In this document: positions 37,001 to 48,122 of the stretch, in pieces
Position numbering within the stretch: position 1 is the stretch's first letter
How the letters are laid out: every line of letters starts with the position of its first letter
Origin: Syngnathus acus
Taxonomy: Eukaryota > Chordata > Actinopteri > Syngnathiformes > Syngnathidae
DNA length: 64,000 nt
Assembly (NCBI RefSeq): GCF_901709675.1
Contig: NC_051103.1
Location: forward strand, 2,279,501 to 2,343,500
Reading direction: 5' to 3'
Position numbers and translations under genes: made by a program
The notes under the pieces: model-generated
Database searches by the model: none
The model's input: only the letters and a program-made list of their open reading frames with translations
What the model was told of the DNA's origin: nothing

Positions 37001-40000
37001 TTCCCCCACCAATATAAGCCAGTCAGCAACTTTGACGTACTGACAAAGTTCTGGTTCCGTTGGTTCCACAGGAAGCGGCTCTGGAGCGAGACGTGGACTT
37101 CTGGATCTCGGTGTGTTGCCAGTTTGAGGTCTCAGAGCAGCTCACCTCTCTCATCAACATCCTGAAATTCCTCATCCAGCTGCCCGACGACAAAGAGGAC
37201 GGTGAGAACGTTATTGGCCGCAATGCACATGCTAACGCCACTCGATGCAAAGCGATCCAAATTTCACATGAAGCAAATTTGTGACATCAGTCAACTGACA
37301 TTCTGTTTACAGTGGGTGCGGCGGTGGCTAACCGCGCTGGCGCCCGGCGAGGAGATGGTAAGAAAAAGAAAAAAGGGGAAGAGGAGAAGGTGGAAGAGCT
37401 GATCTTCAGCGTGGAGGCCCACAGCGGCAAAGAGTTGAGACACTTCAAGTTCCTCTCCGTCTCCTTCATGGCTCAGCTGCTCGGCTCGACCGCATTCATC
37501 GGGAAGGTGAGCGGGGTGGTTCACAGTGGGAGCACATAAAAAAAACAAAAAAAACAACCATATTTCTTTCCTTTTCTTTTTTTCTTTTCACCCAGGTAGC
37601 GGACACTCAGGACGTTGTCGACGAGAATGGCGCAAAATTTCTCCAGGAGTTGCAGCAGCAGTGAGTTTGCATGTCATCAAATCAAAGGCATCTCTAAAAA
37701 TGGCTGCTGAAAAAGCATCCTTTGTCCAGGCTGTTGGAGGACAACCTGCGTTACATTCAGTGCGTCACTCGCTGTGTGGAGGAGAATGCCGACAGGCCCA
37801 TGGCAAAGTTTTGGAGAGTTCTTCTCAACAAATCCTACGACGTTCTGGATAAGGTGCGTGCTTTGTTGGTCAATTTTTATCGGCGTACCGAGTTGAGTAA
37901 ACAACCCGTTGTTTCCCTTTCACAGTTGAACGCTTTGTTGCCCACGGACACTTTCATCACAGTGATGAGGGGGCTGATGGCAAACCGGCTGCCGTCGGTG
38001 AGGAGGAAAGCCATGGAGCTGCTCAACAACAAGCTTCAGCACAAGACGCAGTGGGCGGAGCAACAGGTAGCGTACGCAAAGTACAAACGCTGACATCACT
38101 CTTGCTGTAAAGCAAAACGCGAGTCGCATCCAAATGTCTCTCTCCCCGCAGGTCGGCGTTCTCTTACAGCTCATCGGCGACCTCCTGGACATCGTGGGCA
38201 CGCCACACGGAAGCGCGGCGGAGAAAGCGGCATCCGAGCTGGCCGTCAACAGGCAGACGGCGCTCTACAGCCTCAAGCTGCTCTGCCGCCTCTTGGGCGC
38301 AACTCATCAGGAAGCCTTCGTCCCCGTCCTCCTGCGCATGGTGGACCTGGTCGCGTCGCCGCACCAAGAGAAGAACGTGACGGCCAGCGCCCTACTGTGC
38401 GCGGCCGAGGTGGTGGGCGCCCTCAAAGCCCTCGCCATCCCGCAGCTGCCGAGGTTCGCGCCGCACTTTGTGTCTTTCTGTCGGCTTCTGGCTAAAAGTG
38501 GGAAGTTCCTCCCCGTAGGTTGATGCCAGCCGTGCTGCACGTGCTCACCGATGGGAAGGATGTGCTGAGCAATGAGATTTACTTGCTGAGCGCCGTCACC
38601 GCCCTGCAGCGTGTGGCTGAGACGCTGGCGCACTTCATCAGCCCCTACTTGCAGGACACCACCTTGCAGGTTTGCCACATTGTGTTGTCATCTTTCATGG
38701 TTGCCAGGGCTGATTTATTTATTTTTTTTGTAAAAATTGAAACTTTGCAGGTGTGTCGGCTGACGTGCCTCCTCGAGAAGTCTTCGTCGTCTTCCTCCGC
38801 AACCAATCAGCTGTGTGCGCGTCTGGCCTCGCTCAGGAGCTCCCTGGCCACCAAGCTCCCCCCCAGGGTCCTCCTGCCCGTCTTGACCAAGTGCTACCAC
38901 ATCATGGTGGTGGACAAAAAGGTGAGCGAGAACATGCGCAATCCGCAAATGTCCTCTCCCTTGGCCAAGCAGTTATTGAGCAGCTTGTTCCCCCCTTAGG
39001 ACGAGCTGGGGGCATTGATGAGCATCCTCAAAGAACATCTCGGCCACATGGAGCGCGAGCCGCTCAGCTTCCACCAGTCTGAGCTCACCGACTTCTTCCT
39101 CGCAGCACTGGACTTCAGAGCCCAATTCTGCGAGGTGCGTCCATCCATCCGTCCGTCTGTCCATGTGTGGGACCTTCTGACCATTTTTGCTTGGTGCAGG
39201 GCGACCTGGCGAGGACGGCTCTGATCGAGGGCAGCGTGATGGATTGTCTGCTGGTCATGGTGATGAAACTATCGGAAGTCACATTCAGGCCGCTCTTCTT
39301 CAAGGTGACGCTTTATTGCTTTAGCTCAAGGTTTCACATTTATTTGATTCAAAAATGGTTTTGTCATCCCTTCACCCCATCACTTTCTCTCCCAAATCTA
39401 ACTGAAAGATTTTCTCTTTTGCTTTCCTCAGCTGTTCGACTGGAGTAAATCGGGCAGCAAAGATCGCCTGCTGACCTTCTTCCGACTGTCCGACTGCATC
39501 GCCGAGCGCCTTAAAGGTCTCTTTGCCCTCTTTGCGGGAAATCTGGTCAAGCCCTTTGCAGACCTCCTTCAGCAGACCAACATCTCCAAGACGGGTGAAG
39601 CTCTTCATCTTTTGTTTTTTATGAGAAACGAATGTGCTCGTTTGCACGCGAGCATTTTGCTCCGCCGCTTCTCAGACTTTGGCTCCGTTGTTCAGACGAG
39701 TCGCTCTTCGATTCCGAGCGCGGTGCCGAGAAGAGCAACCAGCTGCTTTGCTGCGTCCTGGACTGCCTGTACAAAATCTTCTTGCACGACACGCAGCGCT
39801 TCCTCAGCAAGGAGCGAGCTGAAGCACTCCTGGTGCCCCTCGTCGACCAGGTGAGATTGTCATGGCCGCCGCCCAAATGATGACAAAAGTGTCTCTGTCC
39901 AACCGGCTCAGAGAAGACTTTTTAAATTGTCAGCTGGAGAACACGCTAGGTGGCGATGAAGAGTACCAGCAGAGGGTGACCAAACATCTTGTCCCGTGCG

Positions 40001-40561
40001 TGGGTCAGTTTGCCGTGTCGCTGGCGAATGACGCCCAGTGGAAAAGCCTCAACTATAACATCCTGCTCAAGAGCAGACACGCCGACGCCAAGGTAACAGT
40101 GCCTGAGCTCCTTCGGTGACACGCGAGGGTCCAACTCAACGCCATATCCCTCTTCTATCAGGTACGCTTCTCCTCGCTGCTGATGCTGATGGAGCTGGCG
40201 GCCAAGTTGAAGGAGAACTACATGGCGCTGCTTCCGGAGACCATACCCTTCCTGGCAGAACTCATGGAGGGTCAGTGCAATCTCTAAATAGTACCCGAAC
40301 ATGGACAAAACAAAATGATGAAGGCGCCAAACTAACAAAGTGCATGTCAGCTTTGTTAGCCCAAACGCAAGCTATGAAATGCAGACGTGGCTTGAGGCAA
40401 ACAAACAAAAGGCAGGCTTGAGAACTAGTTTGCGTAAGTGGTGGTGAGCCGCTCGTTCTGTTTGTGTTGCAGACGAGTGTGAGGAGGTGGAGCATCAGGT
40501 TCAGAAGGTGGTTCGGGAGATGGAGGACATCCTGGGAGAACCGCTGCAGAGCTATTTCTAA
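30163..40561 (+). CDS. heatr1: HEAT repeat-containing protein 1 (UTP10/BAP28 homolog), ribosome biogenesis factor
   Basis: Nucleolar component of the small-subunit processome (t-UTP complex), needed for pre-rRNA transcription and processing. It begins 'MTSLSYQLKRLALPQNDPNL'; exon 1 is 30163-30304, followed by 30380-30596, 30688-30829, 30912-31013 and roughly 40 exons in all. The last exon is 40473-40561, ending 'ILGEPLQSYF', the exact family C-terminus. Conserved blocks include 'GCTGLEELLGIEPAL', 'ISPYFLLKPAHKCIEWLVHR', 'THHHALLLLGVVANIFP', 'IFTFMGANIMRLDDAYSF', 'LPHVPEHRRLHIL', 'ELRHFKFLSVSFMAQLLGS', 'KLSEVTFRPLFFKLFDW' and 'KERAEALLVPLVDQ'. The architecture is an HEAT/armadillo solenoid of about 2,100 residues with a BP28CT region near the C-terminus. 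A lysine-rich patch (GKKKKKGEEEK, about 37357-37390) may help nuclear localisation. No frameshift or in-frame stop was noticed within the exons read. Not every exon border was measured. Confidence 0.95.
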
Positions 40562-40760
40562 CACGCGCATCATCTCAAAATGGCCTGCCCTTGAGGTCCT
40601 CATCATGAAAGCAGAACATGGACTTCCGAGCGTCTATATTCTATTTTTATAATCCTATTGAACATTTTGCAAGTGTCTGTTGGCAAGCTCTTATTTTTTG
40701 CTGTCTGCATGAGGTTACTTCATTAAAAAAAAAATTGGTTGTACCTTGTATTGTACCTGA

Positions 40761-40766
40761 AATAAA
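40761..40766 (+). terminator. heatr1 polyadenylation signal
   Basis: AATAAA lies 200 bp after the heatr1 stop and about 210 bp before the arg2 start codon. It is the best candidate for the end of the heatr1 transcript and leaves only about 200 bp of spacer. Confidence 0.65.
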
Positions 40767-40892
40767 TTGCCACAAGTGTAACGCACTGCCATGTATACTT
40801 AATTTTAAATTATCTCTAGCAATGGTGGGTACCTTCTTGTTTTGTCTGTTCAATGATTAACATGAGTGACGTCACACTGTCCCGGGTGGCAG

Positions 40893-40955
40893 AGCTTGCT
40901 CGCTCTCTCTTGCTCGCGCTCTCTTGCTCGCTCTCTTGCTCTCTCTCTGTGCGTC
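40893..40955 (+). repeat. Imperfect CTCTTGCT repeat in the arg2 5' region
   Basis: Alternating blocks of gctcgctctctcttgctcgc-type sequence form a pyrimidine-rich tandem repeat immediately upstream of the arg2 ATG at 40979. It must lie in the arg2 promoter or 5' UTR. Such CT-rich leaders vary readily in length. Confidence 0.7.
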
Positions 40956-40978
40956 TTCTTGCTTCTTCATTCAGCACC

Positions 40979-42852
40979 ATGCAGCGTGCCAGGACGGCTC
41001 TGCAGCTTCTCATCACCTCCACGACATGTCATTTTCCTCCTCATCTTCGCCATTTTCACCATCCCCACCGTCATCTCCAGGAGATGCGCTCCGTGGGGAT
41101 CGTTGGAGCGCCTTTCTCCAAAGGACAGGTGAGGTCAGGTGACCTCGGCTCCGTACTTAACCTGCTGGACCATTCAGGGCGGCGCAACAAGAAAAGCATT
41201 TTTGTTTGTGGGGGCCGTGGCACAGCCCCGGGATGGTGTGGAGCTCGGACCGGATGCGATCCGCGCCGAGGGACTCGTACGTAAACTGCAGGCGCAAGGT
41301 AACAATTAATCTGCATTTTACTGTCTTCTGATTGGCTGGTCAGAACGGAAAGCAACGACATGCTGTTTTTATCACAAATCCATGTCGTGCTAAGTGTTGA
41401 CTGTCATGCAAGCGCTTGCTCGTTGGCTCTCTCCCACTTTTTCACGGTTACATATTGAACAGCGGACTGCTTACTGTGTGCTCAACCGGTTGACTTTGCT
41501 CTGTACGACACACAGACACTCAAGTTGACTGGCCTTGTTTATTTCAGAGCAAACAATTTTAGCACAAACATGAATGATGTTTGCTTTTCTGTATGGGAGC
41601 CCTGTATGTCCCGGCAAGACATCTTTTTTTGTCCCTGCAGGCTGCGTGGTGAAGGATTACGGCAACTTGACATTTGAGGACGTGCTGCCCGACGAGCCAG
41701 TGGGGCGGGTGAAACATCCCCGGGCGGTGGGCAATGCTAACCTGAGGCTGTCAGAGGCGGTGCGGGCGGTGAAGCGCAATGGACACACGGCGGTCGTGCT
41801 GGGCGGAGACCACAGGTCGCTCGCTTGCTCGGCACGCTTTGTTTTGGCTGTGGGATAAATTGAAAACATGACACCGCCTCCGCCATCACCTTTTCCAGCC
41901 TGGCCATTGGCTCTGTCCACGGGCACGCGTCAGCTGTGGGGGACGTGAGCCTGGTTTGGGTGGACGCCCACGCCGACATCAACACGCCGCTGAGCACGCC
42001 CACGGGAAACATGCACGGCCAGCCCGTGTCCTACCTGCTCCATGAGTTGCGCCCAAAGGTCAGCAAAAAAAAAAAAGAAAGACCAAATATCTATTTGCTC
42101 TCGTTTGCTTTTTCTTCAAAATCAGATCCCAATCCTGCCCAACTTCTCGTGGATGAGTTCGTGCGTGTCGGCCAAACATTTGGTCTACATCGGCCTGAGA
42201 GACCTGGACCCCGAGGAGCAGTAAGTCTTTAACCTGTGTGTCTGTGTGTTCCTGTTCCGGGAGGGCTTGATCATACTGTGCCTTTTCCCGCCGGTGCGCA
42301 GTTACTTGCTGAAGCTGGCGAGCGTGAAGGCCTTCTCCATGACACAGGTGGACGCTCTGGGCGTCGGCCGAGTGATGGAGGAGACGTGCGACTTCCTGTG
42401 TAAAGACGGGTAAGTGCTGTAGAAGCTCGCCACGTGGTCGGTCCCGCAGTCACTCGATGCCTCGGAGCAGGGCCAGGAGGCCGATCCACCTGAGCTATGA
42501 CGTGGACGCCTTGGATCCGGCCGTCACCCCGGCGACAGGGACGCCCGTGCCGGGCGGCCTCACCTACAGGGAGGGCGTGTACATCGCAGAACACATCGCC
42601 AACACCGGTCAGAAACGCACACGTCCTTCAGACTTTGCTGTTCCTGTGCATTTGTCAGCCCCTCGTCACGTCTGTTGTGTTTGTTCAGGGCTGCTGTCGG
42701 CAGTGGACGTGGTGGAGGTGAACCCTGCGGTGGGCGTGTCGGAGCAGGAGGTGCGGCGCACGGCCAGGGCCGCGCTGGACGTTCTGCTGGGCTGCTTCGG
42801 ACGCCTGAGGGAGGGGAACCACCCGGATGAGTTCTGCCTGCCTGACGCGTGA
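40979..42852 (+). CDS. arg2: Arginase 2, mitochondrial type
   Basis: Manganese enzyme converting L-arginine to ornithine and urea. Eight coding exons: 40979-41128, 41226-41298, 41641-41815, 41899-42058, 42126-42220, 42302-42409, 42471-42607, 42689-42852. All binding motifs are present: 'VVLGGDHSLAIG' (Mn His), '[11 protein letters not shown]' (Asp-His-Asp), '[18 protein letters not shown]' (Asp-x-Asp) and '[15 protein letters not shown]'. '[13 protein letters not shown]' and '[12 protein letters not shown]' are also typical. It lacks the longer C-terminal tail of mammalian ARG2, ending 'DEFCLPDA'. The leader before '[12 protein letters not shown]' is histidine-rich ('[13 protein letters not shown]'), odd for a mitochondrial presequence. 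The acceptor of exon 7 could be 42449 instead, adding seven residues in frame, but that intron would be only 40 bp. Arg2 rather than arg1 is inferred from overall similarity and the leader. Confidence 0.9.
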
Positions 42853-43483
42853 CGACTGCAAAAGCGAGGCCCCGCGCCCCTTTCTGCATTTCCTCACAAT
42901 CCTTCAAGTCTCGCTTAAGGTCCTACGTTTTTTCCTCTTGACTTAAAGAACCTGGTCCAAGCTTTGTGATTTCCAAGCACGTCAAAGGTGCTTGTCCAAG
43001 AGTGACAAATTCTTCACTTGATTAAAAAAAAAAAAAAAAAATGAAGCCAAAGAAGCTCACACACTTAACACTCTTATGTTGTCATCACATATTTTTATGT
43101 ATCAAGTTATTGAATCAAAAGAATGTGCTCATTGTTAACTTAGTTAAATTTTTATTCTGATTCACAACTTTAAATGAATAATTATTTTTGCAAGAAACAA
43201 AGTCACTCACAACCACTTAACCAAATAACTGCTAAAAAATGTATAATAGATTAAACAACTTATTTACGCAATCTCTCCCCAACATGCCAAAGGCACTCTT
43301 GAGTGGAACGAAACCTGTTTAATTCTTCAAGCAGCCAACAGGAAATCCATTTCAATATTCCAATAACTAATTATTCAGCTTCAGTGCTTGTTTTTCGCCA
43401 AAGACGATGGTCGTCGTGGTAACCGGACACCATAGCATAGCATGGAGTCAAGTGCCAAAGTGCAGTTGGGCCCCATGTTGTGT
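42853..43483. other. Convergent spacer between arg2 and the p4ha gene
   Basis: Both genes end here. The stretch is AT-rich with a poly-A run near 43022-43040 and must contain the two 3' UTRs. No exon was recognised. Confidence 0.6.
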
Positions 43484-46400
43484 TCAAGAATTTTGCAGGC
43501 CGCAGCGCCTCCTGAACTCCTGACCTCGCTCGTGCAGCCACTTGTTGGCCACTGGGGAAGGCAAAACAGTGACATGACTGATTCCAAATGGCCGGCCCAT
43601 CATGCCGGGACTCACCCCACTTGCTCCCCACCAGGACAGGACAGGCAGCGTGGTGGGTCTGGTAGTTTCCCTTCCCGTTGAGCAGAAGGTTGTACCAGAA
43701 CACAGCAGAGCCCTGCGGTCATAATCGTGCCATTAAAGTCTTGGCAATACATATTGGCTTGCAGATGTGCACCGTTCGCTCCATAAGATGTGATTTTCCA
43801 ATTGGAATATTTTTTGGACGTCGCACGAGCCGATCCAAATGAGTCTTGTTGTCCGGGGTGCGTGACGTGTTTGCAAAAAGAAAAACAAACCTTAATGGGC
43901 CAAGCGACAGCGCCCAATTGGGGGAAGACAGTAGCCCCCCCTGCCGGCACCTCGCTTATCTGCAGCACAAAGGGGAAGACATCAAGAACCTTGGTAAAAT
44001 CTATCCAATGTGTGCTTTTTTTTAAATTATATTTTAACTGACATAAACTAGCCAGGTGGCGATTCGGTTTCCAGTGCCCAAATTTCTATAAGGTTCTTCA
44101 ACCTCGTCCTGTGGGAAAAAAAAGCCAAAAAAGCAGAAATTGAATGTTAAATGAAAAAAAACCCACATTTTTGTCACCCTTTTAATGGACAAATGCAAAC
44201 TTTCGTGATGCGTCTTGTGAAGATGCCAATTCCGTATGAGCCATAGAATTTTTCTCTTGCTTCTAAAGATGTCTTGTTTTTGCCACGAGAGGGCGCAATA
44301 TACCTGAAGGATCTGTGAGCTCAAGTGCCAGGATGCCATTTTTTTTTACCTTATTGCGACAGGCGTGTCATGGCTTTAAAGAGTGCTTGGGCTCAATTAT
44401 TGACTTGTAGCAGCAGAAATTGAAAGTCAACATGTGTCGTCTTTCTCGTTCCTAATTAAAAGGGGTATGAAAATGAGCCGACAAGGCCTCATCTTGGACA
44501 GAGAACGCATCTATGGATTTACCCCTTGAAAGTCGTGATGAGGTTCATACTGTCCTCCCACGCCGTAGTTGGCCACCTGTGCAAGTAAACACAAAAACTT
44601 GTGTTCTTTTTTTTTCTGCTGCTGCTTTTTAGGCTAGAGGTCGGCCGGAAGGAAGTTGTCACCTGCATGGCCTCAGCCGTGGTCGAGTCCAGGCCTGTGA
44701 TGTCGCTCATTTTCTTGACCATCTTCGCCACACTCTCGTGCTCAATGTCCTCCAGCCAGGCACTGAGGAGCAATAAGTGATCCCGATGCGAGGTAAAAAT
44801 AACGGCTATGTGCAGGTTGCACAAGTGTGCACACCCTTGCATGCACGCACACAGGCTACATTAATTGGACAAAGAGTTTTGCTGGTCTCATGAACAACCC
44901 CAACTTTTTTGCATGTATGACATTTAGTCTGAGATATTTTTGCAAAATAGCTTCATCACCAAAAAGTACAAAAATGTCCCTCTATGCACAAAATGCCATG
45001 TCCTTACTTTTGGGAGATCCTGGTTGGAACGGCGTAACTGCGATTGGATTCGTAGTCGCTGATTCTGGAGCGGATCAGCTAGCTCGGCCGTGCCATCACA
45101 CGGTTGAGTCGGAGACAGAGAGATGGGTGGAGGCACGGGAAGTTACGCAAAGAGCAGAAAGATTCAAATGGCATTCATGCATTTCGGCGGACTGACTTTG
45201 GGTCTGGCCAGCTTTTTGTAGACGGCCATGTCCTCGTCCGTTATAATGTCGTAATAGCGGATGATGCGGGGCTTGTCCCACAGGTCTTCCTCTTTGACGG
45301 GAGCGATCACCAGGTTGGGATGGCGCTGGTTGTCATAGTAACGGCAGAAGAGGCGGCTTTGTCTGCGCGGCGTCTGTCGGAAAGAAGAGCCGAGCGAGTG
45401 CAGAGCGTGCTTCTGGCAAGGCCGCGTTGCGGTGTCTTCTCACCATCTCGATGCTGTCGCCGCGACACAGTCGCTCGTACTTGGCGTTGTGGGCACCTCG
45501 ACCCTTGGGCACCTCGGCCGTCTCCTCGCCCGTCTTCTGTTTCTCCAGGTGGTGCTCAAAGTACCTGAGATTCTGATTGGCTCGCAGGTTTTCCGGATCT
45601 TAGAGTAAATAAAGGGGCAAATGGGATTGAATCAAGTTCGCAGCCCTTCGGCGTGGTTCCGACTCACCAAGCTCCAGCAGCTTCTTGGTGGACTCCAAGC
45701 CACGCTCCAGATCTCCTTGCTTGAGGAAAGCAAAGCTCTGGTAGTCCAGGAGGGTGACGACCTTCACGTTTGCGGCCATTTCGCCCTCCTCCATCTGCTT
45801 GAGGGCTTGCGACAGCCACAGCACCGTGTGGTAGAAGTCGGAGTCCTTGTATGCCGCCATGGCCAGGTCATAGCAGTCGTCCACCGTCAGGACGCTCGGG
45901 AGCACGGAGGTTCCTGACGAGAGAAGAGGGGAGGGGCGCTTACTTGCACTCTCCATAGCAAAGGCGCTCGCTCTGTGGCGCTCCTGACCTGGCAGCTGGC
46001 CTTTGGCCAGGGTGTCAGTGTCCAGCTGGTACGTGTCCTGCAGTCTCAGGAAGGCCTCGGCCACACCTGTCTGGTCATCCTCGCCGGGAAAGTACTGCCG
46101 TTTGGCGTCCATTTCCGACATGAAACCTGAGGCACCAGAGACGCGTCAAAACTTGCCTGTCCACCTGCCGCTAAGATTTGGCGACATTTGTGTCTTTTCA
46201 CCCACCGTCCGACACGTTGCTGCGCACCAGGCTCTCCAGGTTGCTCCACTCACGGTTCATCCTCTTGAGAAGTTGGAAGGCGTTGATGGGGTGCCCCAGG
46301 AAGACTTCAGGGTCCTGGATGGCCAACGCCGACAGGTTGGCCAGCCTCTGGGCCCAACTGCGGACCCCGCCATCGTCAGTATTTTCTACTCAGCGTGCCA

Positions 46401-46715
46401 AACGTAGCCGCCGACGTCTGACCTTTTGACCGTCTCCAATTTGGTCTCCTCGGCTCGGATGTAGTCCTCCAGCGAGGTCAACAGGTCCTTCTCCGTGTGC
46501 AGCAGCTCCGTCATTTGACCTAGTCGTTTGGTTGTGTCGGTTAAAGAGAAAAAGGACCGCGCCAAAAAAAGATTCCGTAACGACGACAGTGTGTCCAGCA
46601 CGTGCGCCTCAATCTATCTACGCTGCTTAATATCAGGACGAGACTCACCTATGGAAGAGAAGAATTCGTCAGCTGAGGAGAAGCTGATAACCAGCAACAG
46701 GCAAAAGAGGGCCAT
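43484..46715 (-). CDS. p4ha1: Prolyl 4-hydroxylase alpha subunit (P4HA1-like)
   Basis: ER enzyme subunit hydroxylating proline in procollagen, using Fe(II) and 2-oxoglutarate; the family partners with protein disulfide isomerase. Coding exons, highest first: 46649-46715, 46423-46519, 46206-46357, 45989-46126, 45668-45913, 45444-45598, 45197-45374, about 45004-45083, 44663-44762, 44523-44576, 44043-44108, 43891-43959, 43616-43712, 43484-43551. A signal peptide ('MALFCLLLVISFSSAD') precedes 'EFFSSIG' and 'MTELLHTEKDLLTSLEDYI'. A TPR-like peptide-binding region follows ('DFYHTVLWLSQALKQMEEGE'). The catalytic domain has the HxD iron ligands ('GVGGQYEPHHDF'), the distal His ('HHAACPVLVG') and the following Lys ('GSKW'). 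It ends 'VANKWLHERGQEFRRRCGLQ' plus two residues. 'NLGTGNRIATWL' favours P4HA1 over P4HA2. The exon at about 45004-45083 reads 'RSRISDYESNRSYAVPTRIS', divergent from the remembered mammalian sequence but of equal length. Confidence 0.88.
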
Positions 46716-48122
46716 GTCTAAACGCAACAGAGAATTTTATTATAATGATTAGGTTGGCGTTGCCCTTATACCTCACGCGTACACACAGGTGCCAAAATAG
46801 ACCACAGATGTTTATGATCTTCTAAACATTCTGTATTATCAAATATTGTCCATGGAACATCTGAACTTTTTTTTCGGTTCATCTGAAAACAGCCGCACCC
46901 GCTGTTATCGCTGACGTTCATTTTTACGTTCACCCCTGAAAAAAAGATTTCATTCGGACATATTTGTTTTCCCGAAAGAGCACGCAAAAACAGAACCATA
47001 CCCTTGCCGGTGGAACGAACATCATGTCGACATGCTTTCTCTTGAGAAGTCATTCCAGTTCAACAACTTGTGAGTCAAATAAGAATCTTGCCTCTCAAGT
47101 CTGTTGTTAATTATTCACAATTGTCAATGTTGTCAGTGAAAAATCAAAAAGAGCGAGAGAATGAGAGCTCAGCTTGGCTTGAAATTAAAATCAATGCCTC
47201 TGTGGCAAAAATAAGAAGCAAAGCTTTTATCTGTGAGTGCTAACAAGTAAATAAAGACAAAGACAATGTTTCGTAATAAAGACCTTATACGCATTAACGC
47301 CACCCCCAACTGCGTGCACGGGAGGCATGGTATGGTTTTGATGTCCGCCGCACCTCCACAAATTTACTATATGACTCAAATAAAAAAATAAATAAATAAA
47401 GGGTCCTAAAAGTTCCTCTTACAGTCAAGTCCATCTCATGTTGTAAGAAGATTAAAGCAACACCCACAAAGAATAATTCAAGATTAGATTGCAGCCTCTC
47501 AACAGTTTGAAGAAAGAAAAAAAAGTTGGACGAACTGGTGACAAAGTTTGACAAATTGGCTCGCTGACAAAATGTCCAAATATTGTCAAGGTGTTGGACG
47601 CACCTGAAGCGTCAAAATCAGTTAAGGTCCAACGATATGTTGCAGATGCACTTTGTCAAATTGACAGTGTCCAATTTCAAGGCGCTTCTGGGAGTCAGTT
47701 CCCAGCATCCACCATGCACTTGTCGCCTCGTCTCGCATCTCATTTCTTGCCATTGACGATGGCCATTAACGACTTGGACTGGTTTCTTTTTTTTTTTTAC
47801 TTGGACTTGGAGATATCTATCCCAGCAAACACGCCATAGATGTGCACGTAATGGTATGGTAGCTGTATAGGGCGCTGAATCCCTAAGCTGCCTAGGCGCC
47901 ATATTGGATGTGGCAAAAACATTTTTGACTGGTTCGAAAGCCGCTTGCGACTGTTCCGACTTTGTGCTTTTGACAATCTTGAAAGGTTCTGCGTGGGAAC
48001 AGGCGCACGATGCATTTTGTTGTTGGTGGTGATGGTGGTGTTTGGTGCACTGTGGAGAGGACGGGGTTTCGACTTTGTGCGCGTCATTTTCATGTTTACC
48101 ATATATATTATTTTCTTTCCAG
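46716..48122. other. Upstream region of the p4ha gene, no further gene seen
   Basis: This should hold the p4ha promoter. I searched both strands for the N-terminal exons of a testican gene (to accompany the remnant at 48123) and for other exons and found none. Sequence is mostly AT-rich. Confidence 0.5.
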
